Assembly: GCF_036785885.1 (NCBI RefSeq)
Contig: NC_092326.1
Span: 38,526,287-38,590,286, forward strand
Origin: Coffea arabica
Taxonomy: Eukaryota > Streptophyta > Magnoliopsida > Gentianales > Rubiaceae
Length of the DNA: 64,000 nt
Direction of reading: 5' to 3'
The translations under genes were made by a program, and so were the position numbers. Each line of letters begins with the position of its first letter. Position 1 is the first letter of the stretch. Below are positions 44,440 through 56,790 of this stretch, piece after piece. The notes below the pieces were generated by a model. It did no database searches. It was not told the DNA's origin and saw only the letters and a program-made list of their open reading frames with translations.

Positions 44440-45100
44440 TCGTGTTTGCTACAACCCTTTTTTTTTTTTACATATTATTATTGTACCAAATTTACATAAA
44501 ATTAGTATTTAGTGCACGCTCAATGTATATGCATCAAATCTTAAATATCGTATATTTGTAAAATTGTTTTTATGAAAATTGATTTTGTATTTTCCTAGTG
44601 AATATATAGATACATCTATGTGAATGGATAGTAACTTATAATTAGTTTTTACTTGTTTAATGAATAATGAATTTGTTTACAAATGGTGGAGGACTAGGAA
44701 TGAATGATTGGAGAAGTTATTGGACAGAAAAGATGTTGGATGGTTTTAATTCTAGTCACTACCCTCGGTCAAATCAGGCCTCTAGGATCACTTGTCACTT
44801 ACAAGGATGATTAGAAAAATTTAAATAACGTATGGTTGTTAATTTAGCAGTGTCGAGAATAACGTGCAATTGTTGGGGATAATAGTTCAAATTCAAATAT
44901 GGTATTTTTTTTTTCTTTTTTAACCTAAGAGGTTAGGACCACTTAGGCCTTACAATTAAGGGTATAATAAAAATATCAAAACATTCTCACCAGTAGGGGT
45001 GGGATTGGTAGTGTATCTGAGAGAGGTTCCAAATTTTTCACTTACATTTAAAAAATTAAAAACAAAAACAAACGCTACCACCGATGTATGAACAATATTT
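44440..45100. other. Intergenic, upstream of the phylloplanin-like gene
   Basis: AT-rich with no recognised gene. It presumably includes the distal promoter of the gene at 45177. Confidence 0.45.
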
Positions 45101-45105
45101 TCTAG

Positions 45106-45112
45106 TATATAA
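45106..45112 (+). promoter_or_regulatory. TATA box of the phylloplanin-like gene
   Basis: TATATAA lies 65 bp upstream of the ATG at 45177 and is followed by the C/T-rich stretch CTCTCCTCCTTTTCTC, a Y-patch-like feature of plant promoters. Spacing fits a transcription start about 30 bp downstream. Confidence 0.6.
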
Positions 45113-45176
45113 CTCTCCTCCTTTTCTCTAACTTCTCCTCCTTTCCAAAAAAAAAAAAAAAACGGCGCTTTCCTCA

Positions 45177-45521
45177 ATGGCTTCTCATCGTGATCATTCT
45201 TTCTTTGTTGTCTTTCTTTGCCTCGCTATCCTCTTTGCTTTCATGGCTTCTGCTACAGCCAACATCAATATAGTTGTGCCCAGGATGAGGGTTTCTGGTC
45301 GATTACACTGCACCAATACAGGGAATCTTTTACCTGCTGGCCTTTCTCCTCCTCCAATTGGAGCCAAAGTCTCAGCCACTTGCAATCTTGGTTCTACAAA
45401 TTTTGTCACTCCGGTAACTATAACAGATGTGAATGGCTTCTTCAGTGTCACCACAAAAGATGTCGACATGATCCTTAATGACACCACAAATACATCTCGT
45501 CTAACTGTTGGAAAATTGTAG
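45177..45521 (+). CDS. Phylloplanin-like / Pollen Ole e 1-type secreted protein, probably truncated
   Basis: 114-residue frame with signal peptide MASHRDHSFFVVFLCLAILFAFMASATA, then VVPRMRVSGRLHCTNTG, PPPIGAKVSATCNLG and TITDVNGFFSVTTKDVDMIL. This follows the Ole e 1/phylloplanin pattern: short beta strands, conserved Cys, and a V(T/D)xNGxF core. Phylloplanins are secreted leaf-surface defence proteins; the molecular role of many relatives is unknown (family knowledge). The frame stops at TVGKL-TAG-TAA, where family members usually continue with another Cys-containing strand, so the C-terminus looks lost, or an intron lies there. A TATA box is present. Related broken sequence lies at 57008-57660. 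Confidence 0.7.
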   Translation: MASHRDHSFFVVFLCLAILFAFMASATANINIVVPRMRVSGRLHCTNTGNLLPAGLSPPPIGAKVSATCNLGSTNFVTPVTITDVNGFFSVTTKDVDMILNDTTNTSRLTVGKL

Positions 45522-45524
45522 TAA

Positions 45525-46189
45525 ATAACAAAACTAAACTAAACAAATGTAGAGACTTTGAGGGGTGAAAACACTTTTCTTAAGGTGTTATTTGCCTATA
45601 TTAGACAAATTATCTCTAGGATACAATAAAGTCTAAGAACTATCAAATGAAAAGTAAAAGTGATTTAATTCTGTCGAAATCCTACTATTTAAAAGAATTG
45701 AAACACCTGTCCAAGGCACTATCACAGGATGCGATCCTTGTTGAATAGGTATATAAGCAATTAACCAATTAACAGATATGTCTGCTAAACGTAACCTCCA
45801 ACCGCCATTAACTACCTCTGATTGTCTGCTCAATTACGATTTGGCAAGCATTTCTTTTTTCTGATTTTAGCACCCAAGAAATTTTAGAAGTTTAAAGAAT
45901 AGAATGCAAGAATAACCTTGTAAAAATTTCAAATAAAAATCCCAACTTTAGTCATATATATATAACACAAGCATGCAAGCTGGGTTTAGAGTATCATTGA
46001 AAAAGATGATAAGATTCATAACTTCATAGTGATAAGATTCATGGCTTGCAGAAATAAATTAGTAGAAACTACTTACTAATCACACGAGACTCTTGTGTGT
46101 TTGGATAGTAGATTTTTTGAAATATTATTTAAAATAATTAATGTAGCACTTTTTGTGATGTGATATATATGAAATAAATAAATTGTTGG
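45525..46189. other. 3' flank of the phylloplanin-like gene
   Basis: No gene. It contains a 22-bp segment (45904-45925) found again at 48249-48270, where it abuts the inverted repeat. Confidence 0.45.
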
Positions 46190-46830
46190 GGATTAGACCT
46201 GCAAACGAATCGAATCGAATCGAGTTTTGACCTAATGAGTTGGGTCACGACTTAATTTTACCAAAACTTGAACTCGAACTTGAGTTCGATGAGCTCTCAA
46301 TATAAAGTTCAAACTCAAACTTGATCTCAAATTCGAGTCGAGTCGAGCTCGAGTTTAAAAAAATAAAAAATAATTATTTTATTTTTTAAAATGAACAAAA
46401 TAGTAATTTTTCTTAACAAATAATAAAATATTAGGAATATATATATGCATGTGTGTGTGGGTGTAATTTCACTATTAAAATAAAAAAATATATAAAATTG
46501 AGCCGGCTCGCGAGTTAACGACCTCAATATCTTTGATCTTAAATTCGACTTCTTCAGCTCGAACTCAACTGAAGATCAGTATTAGGGCTACAAACAAGTC
46601 GAGTTAAGCCAAACTTTGGCCTAATTGAGCCAAACATTGACTTAGTTTTATCAAACTTAAACTTGAAATCGAGTTCGACGAGTTGTCAATTTAAAGTTCG
46701 AGTTCGAAAAATAAAAAATAATTATTTTATTTTTTAAAAATAAATAAAATAATATTTTTCTTAATAAATAATAAAATATTAGAAATATATATATAATTTT
46801 ACTATATATATATATATATACTCGAGCAAA
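46190..46830. repeat. Two tandem, diverged units of the GAGTCGAGCTCG repeat family
   Basis: Unit 1 (about 46190-46580) starts GACCTGCAAACGAATCG and unit 2 (about 46585-46830) starts GGGCTACAAACAAGTCG. Both continue with TTTGACCTAAT- or TTTGGCCTAATT-like text, CTTGAACTCGA-type strings and an AT-rich tail with AAAATAATAT. They are related in style to the element at 30360-30823. No target duplication was identified. Confidence 0.6.
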
Positions 46831-47059
46831 CTACAACAAAGAAAAAGTGGACATAAAATAAATTTCAAATTTCCATTGGAAAGTAAAAAATAAAAGATAG
46901 GTGGGATTTAAAATATGTAGCTAAATGAAGGGTCTGAATAAAATAGCAAACATATTTTAAATATAAATTTTTTTAGTAAATAAATAAATAAAAATTAAAA
47001 CTTGAAATTTTTGAAGCATTTTGCCTTGGCTTGGGCCGAAAGAGAGCTGAAGAGACAAC

Positions 47060-47426
47060 ATTACATATTATAAACCCCATCCCATCCCAAAGCTAGGCAC
47101 CTACTCTGCTTTTCAACTCCCCGGTCTCCGTTCAGGTATATTTACTACTGCTAATATACATATACTCCAAGATTACGTAATGGTTTCTTGTATTTGCTGT
47201 CTCGTCGGTTTCTTCTAAGTCGGCCGTCAACTGGGTCTTCTTGGTAATCCCGGAATTTTACAGATTCCGGCGAGAAAAAGCTTCAATTTTTACTGGGATT
47301 TTTGTTGATTTATTTCTTGGAGTTTAACAGGAAAATTGATTGATTCATTGGTTTGATTGTTTGCAGGTTGACAGAGAATCCCGGCAAGCAAGTCCCTTTT
47401 TCAGGTTTAGCCCTAATCCTCACCAG
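47060..47426 (+). promoter_or_regulatory. Possible orphan promoter and 5' leader exons
   Basis: TATTATAAA at about 47068-47076, a C-rich leader, a donor-like CCGTTCAG/GTATAT at about 47137, then an exon-like segment 47367-47426 bounded by TTTGCAG and GTAAAT (GTTGACAGAGAATCCCGG..CACCAG). No coding exon was found downstream before the inverted repeat at 48270. It could be the start of a gene cut off by the rearrangement, or chance. Low confidence. Confidence 0.3.
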
Positions 47427-48269
47427 GTAAATTCTACAATTTTTTGGGATTTTTTTTTGTTGAATAGATTGATTTTCAGCATTTTTTTTGGGTTGCAAAA
47501 TTGTGTGTTGATTTTGTTGGTTTTAGAAGGGTTTATGGTTGACAAGATTCCACATTGGCCCTGATTGGGTTTCTATCTTTCCTAAAGATACCAAAGGGAA
47601 AAAAAAGGGAAAATAAGAAGTTAAAGGGGAGATGTTCTACTAAAATTAGCTAATTCAGTAAGTCCAAGGTTACTTTATTTAATTTAGATATTAAATTGAG
47701 TATTTTGTTCAATGTTAGCATATTATTAAGGTTTTTGAAGATTAGTGTTGACATAATTAGGTATTGTTGAAGTTCCTTGTTTGATGATGCAGGGGAGAAT
47801 GCTTTCCTGTGTAGAAACTTTTCTACTTCAGAAGCATGAGAATATTTTTTGGTGTAGAAAGACTTGGTTTTGGAGCTCATTAGGTTCATTGAGCTGATTT
47901 TGTTAGTTGTATCTACTTCTTTTAGGGTCAATTGCTAAAATATTCTATGAATTTTTCACGAAATATTGTTGTCGTTCTTGAGATCTTTATCGTATGCCAA
48001 TTTAGTAATTGAACTTTGTTCATCCTTTGGTGGTTGTCTTGTGGTCATTCTTATGGGCATATTGATTGATTAGCTTGTTTAGTCATTTGATTTGGAGCAA
48101 ACGGGGAACTAAGGTTCAGTCCTCCAAAACTAAAGTCTTCTGGGACAAAAACTATTCTTTGGATTAATTTGACACCCAGTAAATGAGATGATGGTGATCA
48201 ATTAATTTAGTGACTTCTCCATTGGATCTAAAGCTTGCCTGTTATAATATGCAAGAATAACCTTGTAAA
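47427..48269. other. Intergenic between the possible leader exons and the inverted repeat
   Basis: AT-rich, with no coding segment recognised. It ends with a 22-bp segment shared with 45904-45925. Confidence 0.4.
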
Positions 48270-50509
48270 ACAAGTAGGATGGCCGGGTTTTAAAGAATTC
48301 CAAGATACAGAAATAGACACAAGAAATCCAACGTTGGTCAAAGAACTAATGAGTGAGACAATACAAAGCCTATTTTAGTACCGCCTCCTGTTTTACAAAT
48401 TCGACCCATATTAATATGCACCTACTTACACTCTCTACCTCTCTTTCCCACCGTCCCAAACACCTTGAGGTACTTGGATTTACAAGTTTTTAAAATCATT
48501 GAAGGTACTTGGATGCATGTTTTTAAACTCAATTCTGATATTAAAACAAATTAGTTTGGTGTCTGGTTAACTCAAACAATCCAATAGGTCTGGTTCAAAG
48601 ACTAGGAAATAAGTACAAGCTTTTCCATCATATGTTCCAGCTTGAGTTAAGATACAATTGCACTTGGGCTTTCTAATGGTGTTTTTTTTTAATTAAATGA
48701 AGTAAATCCAAGATGGTTGCCTCTCAAGTCCTTTGTCCTATCCCAAATCCAAGTGGGTTGCCTCTCTATGAGATTTTCTTTAACTATTTTGTTTGCTGAA
48801 ATCGAAAGGAGGGAGGGAATCCATTTAACAATGAAAAACTAGGGAGAAGGTGGAATCTTTTCAGAAATTGACATTTTTTCCCTAAAACATGAGCACGATT
48901 ACAAAAGAAGGGGTATCACCCCCAATGAAGATCATAAACTAGAGTACACTTTCCGGCCCATTTGAGACCATCCACAAACTTTTCAGGTCCCTCAAGACAA
49001 AAAAAGAGTGAAACAATTAGGAAGTAATAACAGATGTTACAGAAGCCGGTAAACCTGGCCCATCCATTTTCCCTTCGGGTTTCGTTTAGATTTTACTATC
49101 TCAAAACGAAGCATAGAGTCGGCGATAGTGGGAGTCGGAGCGAGGGAGAATAAAGAGAAGAAATTCTGAATCCCTAACCCTAATTTCTCAATATACTGTC
49201 TTCAATTAGCGAGCTCAAATCTCTCTGGTCAGTCCTTCGCTTTAATCATTTCCATTTCTTTCTTCTTATTTTTGTTTTTCGTTTTGAAGTTCTGTAATGA
49301 ATAAACCCTATAAATGTAGAAGTTTCCCCTTTTTGGTTGGGGTTCTGTAAAATTCAGGTAAAGTTGGTGAATTTTGCTAAGAAGTAGCAGGCTTTCAGTT
49401 TGTAATTACCTCTTTACTCTATTTTTATGCTGAATTATTTTTTCTTTTTTTTTTGGGAATGCTTGTTGGGGTTTGGGATTTTTTGTGTTTGGTTAGCGAC
49501 GAGTTATTCTTGCTTGCTGATTTGGTGATTTTTTTTTCTCTGAAGTCTGAATCTTAATGGGCTCTGTTCTTCGTTTGGACGGGTGAATTTCATCGTGATT
49601 ATTCTTTTCTGAAGTTGGTTACTCTGTTACAATAATATTTGTTCTGGTTTTCAGCATAGCCAGCTTTCTAACATGTTAGACTTCGTTTATTCATTTTGCT
49701 TGTGATTAGGATTTTGTAGTGATACGAGTTGATATGTGGACATATGGGGCGGAAATGTGTGTGAATGTTTGTCTTGAGGGACTTGAAAAGTTTGTGGATG
49801 GTCTGAAATGGGCTGGAAAGTGTACTGTAGTTTATGATCTTCATTGGGGGTGATACCCTTTCTCTTGTAATTGTGCTCATATTTTAGGGAAAAAATGTCA
49901 ATTTCCGAAAGGATTCCACCTTCTCCCTAGTTTTTCATTGTTAAACGGATTCCCTCCCTCCTTTTGATTTCAGCATACAAAATAGTTAAAGAAAATCTCG
50001 TAGAGAGGCGATCCACTTGGATTTGGGATAGGACAAAGGACTTGAGAGGCAACCATCTTGGATTTATTTCATTTAATTAAAAAAAAAAAACACTGTTATA
50101 AAGCCCAAGTGCAATTGTATCTTAACTCAAACTGGAACATATGATGGAAAAGCTTGTACTTATTTCCTAGTCTTTGAACCAGACCTACTGGATTGTTTGA
50201 GTTAACCAGACACCAAACTATTCTGTTTTAATATCACAATTGAGATTAAAAACATGCATCCAAGTACCTTCAATGATTTTAAAAACTTGTAAATCCAAGT
50301 ACCTCAAGGTATTTGGGACGGTGGGAACTGGGAAAGAGAGGTAGAGAGTGTATGTGGGTGCATATTAATATGGGTAGAATTTGTAAAACAGGAGGTGGTA
50401 CTAAAATAGGCTTTATATTGTCTCACTCATTAGTTCTTTGACCAACGTTGGATTTTTTGTGTCTATTTCTGTATCTTGGAATTCTTTAAAACCCGGCCAT
50501 CCTACTTGT
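48270..50509. repeat. Large inverted repeat in the 5' region of SF3A1 copy 2
   Basis: Left arm about 48270-49000 is the reverse complement of the right arm about 49768-50509, with a spacer of about 767 bp that contains the distal SF3A1 leader block. Examples are AAGTAGGATGGCCGGG (left) against CCCGGCCATCCTACTT (right), and GGTCCCTCAAGACAA (left) against TTGTCTTGAGGGACT (right). The right arm is in the native orientation, matching about 18440-19170 of copy 1; the left arm is extra. The left arm shares ACATATGATGG-type variants with the right arm rather than the AACAAATGATGG of copy 1, so it arose from copy 2. Confidence 0.92.
49003..49227 (+). other. SF3A1 copy 2, putative distal 5'UTR exon
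   Basis: Matches 17670-17896 and ends CTCAAATCTCTCTG followed by GTCAGT. Its upstream flank is the inverted left arm, so the native promoter flank seen in copy 1 is not here. The related proximal block is at about 50970-51160. Confidence 0.5.
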
Positions 50510-51752
50510 TTGCCATTAATGCACAAATTGTTAGTTGTAAAGTGCTGAATTGATATTATAAGTGAGAAAGTACAAATTAATAATAGTTTTGGAGTGAATG
50601 TTGTAATTAACCTTTTTATTGTTATTTCTGTATGCCATTTATGGTATATATTAGTGGTGTTTGTTGTGTATTATATATATATAAGAAATAAATTGAAGAT
50701 GAATAAATTGGAGAGGTAAGTTTTTGATTAATCAATACGAAGTGGGGGCTAACATTCTTATTTTCAAATGCTACTGTTTAACCTTTCTAGTGAAGGGAAA
50801 AGTAACACTAAAAAATGACTAAAAAAAAGTTTAACTTGTAAACCTCCTCCTCCAACTTGATTAAGTAGTAAAAATTTTTTGGGACAGTTATTAAAAGAAC
50901 ACCACTTGAAGGATATTGCATCCTGAAAAAGTTTTAGGGCTGGGTAGCGGACCCTGAAAAGGAAGAATAGGAAGTAGTATCAGAACCTGGAATGCCCCAA
51001 CCCACCCATTTCTTTTTCCTTTGGGTTTTGTTGAGTTTTTTTGTGAAACATACTGTAGAGTCAGCTAGAGTGAAAGTCTAAGAGAGCGAGAATAAAAAAA
51101 ATGAAATTCCAAATCCGTAACCCTAGTTCCCCTATCGACAATTCTGAATCTGCAGCTTGTAGTAACCTCTTTACTCTCTCTTTATGCTGAGAAAGTTTCT
51201 TATTATTCCTTGGTGGTTGGGGGATATTTTCTGTTTGGTTAGTGATGAGTTCTCCTTGCTTATTTTAGTTGGTGTTGTTTTTGCTGAAATCTGAATCTTG
51301 ATGCTCTAATGAAATTCATTGTGATTAGTTTATTCTGAAGTTGGTTGTTCTGTTACTGTAATTTATTTATTTTCATTTTAAGCAGAGGTGGCTTTCTAAC
51401 ATGTTTGATTCGTTAGTTTATTTTGCTTGTACTTGGGATTATGTAGCGATTCCACTTGATGTATGTGAACATATGTGATGAAATATGTTTGTGAATGTTT
51501 GTCTTGACTGAATTGAAAAGTTTGTGGATGGTCTGAAGTAGGCATAAACTCATACCTAGTTTATGATCTTCAAGGGGGTAATACCCGTCTCTTGTAGTTG
51601 TGCTCATTTTTGAGGTCTTCATCGTGATAAAGCTTCATGAAGTCATGAGTTATGAGAGCATGATATGCTAGGAAGTAAAAATAGTGTGCTGCATGTGTTT
51701 TTTGTTGGTTTGTTTTTAACTTTTTTGTGAACTTTTTGCAGACCATCTGGAA

Positions 51753-54311
51753 ATGTTGGGCAATTTGCCGATATTGCCTTTACCTGCACCCCCTTCTGAT
51801 GGTAATCTTGGGCCTTTACCACTAGCTCAGATAACTGAAGAAGACGAGAAACAGAATGGAAGTCAAGAGGATCTGAGCAAAGCTGACAACTCCAACTCAG
51901 CTCCTATTTCGGTTGCGACTCATACGAGAACTATTGGTATTATTTATCCTCCTCCAGATATCAGAAACATTGTTGACAAGACATCTCAGTTTGTGGCCAA
52001 GAATGGTCCTGAGTTTGAAAAGAGGATTATTGCTAGCAATGCTGGGAATCCAAAATTTAACTTTTTGAATGCCTCTGATCCATACCATGCGTACTATCAG
52101 CATCGTTTATCTGAAGCCCGTGCACAAAATCAGGTTTCTGCTCTGCAGCCATTGCAACTGGCAGATTCAGCTGCTCCAGAGTCCGCAACTGCTGCCCCAG
52201 CTGCTGATGGCAAGGATGCGATTGCAAAGCCTGATCCATCGGTGCAGTTTAGGCCTGTTCGTAAAATTCTTGAACCCCCTGAAGCAGAGCAGTACACTGT
52301 TCGCCTCCCTGAAGGGATTACAGGGGAGGAGTTGGACATAATTAAGCTTACTGCCCAGTTTGTCGCAAGGAATGGGAAATCATTTTTGACTGGATTGACC
52401 AGTAGGGAGATTAACAATCCTCAATTTCTTTTTCTAAAACCAACCCATAGCATGTTTATGTTTTTTACATCTCTTGCGGATGCTTATTCGAAAGTATTGA
52501 TGCCTCCAAAAGCGTTAACAGATAAGTTGAGAAAGAGTGTAACTGACATGACTACGGTGCTTGAAAGATGCCTTCATCGCTTGGAGTGGGAACGGTCGCA
52601 GGAGCAGGCTAGGCAGAAAGCTGAAGATGAGATAGAACAGGAGCGATTACATATGGCCATGATTGATTGGCATGACTTTGTTGTAGTAGAGACCATAGAC
52701 TTTGCAGATGATGAGGATGAAGATTTGCCCCCTCCTATGACCCTGGAGGAGGTTATACGAAGAAGCAAGATGACAGGTATGGAAGAAGAGGAGATCATTG
52801 AGCCTGGGAAGGAAGTAGAAATGGAAATGGATGAAGAGGAGGTGCAGCTTGTTGAGGAGGGCATGAGGGCAGCTAGTCTTGAAGAGAACGGGGACCTGAA
52901 GAATAATGAAGCTAAGGTTACAATAGATGAAGCAGAACCACCTATGAGGATAGTAAAGAATTGGAGGAGACCTGAGGAGAGGTTACCTGCTGAAAGAGAT
53001 CCAACTAAATTTGTTGTGTCTCCAATAACTGGTGAGCTGATTCCTGACAATGAGATGTCTGAACATATCAGGATCTCTTTAATTGATCCAAAGTACAAGG
53101 AGCAGAAGGAGAGGATGTTTGCAAAAATTAGGGATACTACTCTTGCTCCTGATGATGAGATCACAAAAAATATTGTTGGACTTGCTCGAACCCGTCCTGA
53201 TATTTTTGGTACTACTGAGGAGGAAGTCTCTAATGCTGTTAAGGCAGAGATCGAGAAGAAAAAAGATGATCAACCAAAGCAAGTCATTTGGGATGGGCAT
53301 ACGGGAAGTATTGGTCGTACAGCAAGTCAGGCCATGTCTCAGAATGCTGGTGGAGAAGATCTAAATGAAGCAGGCAACAGTGATATGAGAAATCTTCCAG
53401 GTCCTGCAGCTCCTCCTCCTCCCAGACCTGGCATGCCATCAATTAGACCTCTTCCTCCACCTCCTGGACTTGCCTTGAATATCCCTAGGCCTCCTAATAC
53501 TGTTCAGTATTCAACCCCAACTGGTCCCGGTGTTTTGGCTCCACCTCCACCTAGGCCTCCAGTCGTCGGTGTTCTGCCTAGACCTGCACCTCATCTGATG
53601 TCAATGATGCCGGGCCAGCAACCTCTGATGGTAAATCGACCCCAAATGCATCCGTCCATGTCCATGAATTCCCCCAACATGCCTGTGCCACCGCCACCTG
53701 GATCTCAATTTACACCTTTGTCTGCTCCCCGGCCTTTTGTTCCCCTTTCCATGTCACAGCCGGGCATGCCTATGGTCCCACCGCCATCCATGCCTCAGGG
53801 AATGCCACCACCTCCACCTGAGGAAGCTCCTCCACCACTTCCTGAAGAACCAGAACCAAAAAGACAGAAACTTGATGATGCTCTGCTTGTTCCCGAGGAT
53901 CAATTTTTAGCTCAACATTCGGTATGATGCACTTTTGCATTCGTTTATATTTGTGATTTTTTTTTTTAAATTTTCCTTTTGTACGAAGAGAAGGTTTTAC
54001 GTCATTGGTTGTAATTAAACTTGCATTTGTGTGCACTGCAGGGACCTGCTCGTATCAACGTGTCTGTGCCCAATCATGATGAAGGCAATATGAAAGGGCA
54101 GGTGCTGGAGATTCTTGTGCAGTCGCTGTCTGAAACTGTCAGCAGCTTGAAAGAGAAAATAGCTGGTGAGATTCAACTTCCGGCTAACAAACAGAAACTG
54201 AGTGGAAGGCCTGGTTTTCTCAAGGACAATTTGTCGCTCGCATATTATAACGTAGCACCCGGAGAAACACTTCAACTCTCTCTCAGAGAGCGTGGAGGAA
54301 GAAAGAGATGA
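51753..54311 (+). CDS. SF3A1: Splicing factor 3A subunit 1 (SF3A1), intact copy 2
   Basis: Subunit of the U2 snRNP SF3a complex, needed for branch-site recognition in pre-mRNA splicing; nuclear (family knowledge). Coding exons 51753-53921 and 54042-54311 give 812 residues, close to other plant SF3A1 proteins. Domains: SURP1 at about 70-120 (IRNIVDKTSQFVAKNGPEFE), SURP2 at about 190-245 (LDIIKLTAQFVARNGKSFL), the PRP21-like charged middle at about 250-480 (LERCLHRLEWERSQEQARQK), a Pro/Met-rich stretch at about 530-690, a basic EPKRQKLDD signal, and a ubiquitin-like C-terminus from the last exon (VLEILVQSLSETVSSLKEKI) that ends RGGRKR, the motif known to contact U1 snRNA in the human protein. 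Start: the ATG lies 11 nt after acceptor TTTTTGCAG. The ORF's apparent end QHSV-TGA is only intron read-through at the GTATGA donor. Confidence 0.96.
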
Positions 54312-56118
54312 GAAGCTTAACATTGGCCAAAGCCTTGAAACGCTTTATTTTCCTATTTGGATCTTTTACTTCTGCTAAGAAGCATTGTCCTGTCATTGTA
54401 AAATGACATTTTCAAAGGTAAATGATTATTCATTTGACAGTTTGGCTCTTGAGATTAAAAGATGATAGGTCCGGTTTGGTAACTTTTCTGGTCTGAAAAT
54501 TAATTTATTTACAAGCATGGAAAACTCTTGTTTTCTTCAGACTTCAGTAGAATGGGTTGGACCATTGGAGTTTCGGCGTATCACTTTTTGGGCTCTAAGG
54601 AGGGCCAAAGGCCCGTGTTTGAGTTATGGCAAACTCTTGTATTCATCATCATGTTTTAGATATTATTGTAAATTTCTAGGCTTTAGCCTTGTAATTGGCA
54701 CAGTATTGAAATTAAAAAAAAAAAATTAGGGTTTTAGCTTAGTAGTTTCTACAGTAGTATAAACAAATTAGGAGTAGTTTGCACAGAAGTTTAGTTTTGT
54801 AGTTTGCACAGAATTATTAGCTTTTAGTTTAGTAGCTAGCTAAGAAGAGAAAAGAAGATGAGTTTTTAATGTTGTTCGGGAATTTAAGAAAGAAGTGAAA
54901 GGATTTTGGATATAAGGGATGAGTAAATCCTATAGGTATTTTTTGGGGTATTTACGAAAGAATGTAATTGAAGTAGGGGAACTTTCCATTGGTTGAGAAT
55001 AATGCAAGATCAATTGAATTCTTTCAAGATCCAACTTTCGTCAAGGAAGATCAATTTGGGATGGACGGTGAGCTTAAATAAGATGAGCCCATAAATTATT
55101 TTGCTTTTAGAGAAACTGAAATATATGAACCAGGCAAAAAAGAGTCCCTAATGTACTAAAGATTGACCAAACTCTTCACATATAGTCCCACTAATTATCC
55201 TTTGGAATAATTTTAGAAACCTCCCTTGAGGTTTCTAACTACTTCACTGGCCCCCTTTTAGATTTCAAAAATTATACTAACCTTTTTTTAAATTTATTAT
55301 CTTATAACATTTAGGTCCAATCAGCAATTAAAAGGTGATATCAGAAGAGAGAATATAACATGATTCCACCATTGCCTAGATTATTTAGTTAGTCTAATAT
55401 CATCTCACACATTAAAGAAAAACACTAGAATTTGCTATTTATTATCAGGGATCAAATCACATATAGTATCCAAAAATAATATATCATTGTATATATTTCA
55501 CTTAATTTAAAATTCAAATTACTTTTTCAGTTATAGACCAATTGTTATACATGATTAACAACAAATAATCAAAAAAAAATTTGCAACCAAAAATTACAAA
55601 GATCGAACTTTAATACCCTAAAAATCTCAACAACCAACCTTAATATGTTGATAAAGATATTTATGATACCAACGTTTCCTCTTTGTAATGTTTCATCTGC
55701 AATTTTTTTTATTATTTGTTGTCAATTATGTTTGACAATAGGTATTTAACTGAAAAGAATAATTAGGATCTTGCATTATTTTTTTTATTTTAAGTAAACA
55801 ACTCATAATATGTAAAAAAATTTTAAGTAAGCTAAAAATATCAAAATCATCATTTTATCATACAAATTATGTTATTTATATTTTCAAAATTTAATGTATA
55901 TGCATATATTATTGATATGTAGTCATAACAGATATAGCAAATATAAGCTTATAACCATCATATTTATTTTAAATTTTTTTAATAAATAACTTACAATATG
56001 TAAAAAATTAAAATGAACTATAAATAACCAAGTCATCATTTTATCATACAAATTATGATATTTTTAGTTCTTAAATCATAAGATATATGCATATATTATT
56101 AATGTGCGGCTATATATA

Positions 56119-56154
<36 letters not shown>

Positions 56155-56393
56155 TATTTTATACGAGAATATCCTTCCCCATCCCTTGCCCCATTTAAAA
56201 TGGGGGAAGAAAAATCCCCCCTCTTTTGCCCCGCCTCGCCCTGCCCCGTTGCTCTCCGCGGGACAAGTGTTTGCCATGCCTAATTTTTTTTTGTCTAAAC
56301 GATATGATTGTATTGATTGGACAAAAGTATATACAGGTAAGCACATGCTTGATAATTTACAATGTGCATTTAGCACAGTAGATTAGGATTAAC

Positions 56394-56790
56394 CTATTCT
56401 ATATCATGATAATTGCTTAGAGCTTGAGCACTAAATAAACACCTAAGATAATTCCTATTAGTTTTTCCAAGACAAAATGAGCATTTGTAAAACATGGTAC
56501 TCAATTCAAGGATGTCATTTATTAGGGTAGCTAGCCATATATCGACTGTTTTACCCCCTTGAATTTGCTGCACCAGGTCTTTATTTGGAACTCCAATGCA
56601 TACAAACCTCCATCCTTGCTTTGCTGCTTTGATTAGTGCCAGTTTGACACCTTCAGCACAGTGTTGAAATTGACTCTCACTTGCTATTTCTCTCATCTTC
56701 CATCCCATCACATCCTGCCCCCTACTATCGGCTGCTACAATGCGCCCTACTATCGGTTTGCCATTCCTAACTACTATAGGAATATTTGGC
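56394..56790 (-). pseudogene. LINE RNase H-like (RVT_3) fragment, block B
   Basis: Open minus-strand segment whose product resembles the RNase H domain at the end of plant non-LTR retrotransposons: KPIVGRIVAADSRGQD, then KLALIKAAKQGWRFVCIGVP, DLVQQIQGGKTVDIWLATLI and NDILELSTMFYKCSFCLGKT. The upstream reading is broken by stops and the rest of the LINE is absent. Related text occurs again at about 57830-58060 and, in block A, at 42946-43197. Likely a relic. Confidence 0.7.
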
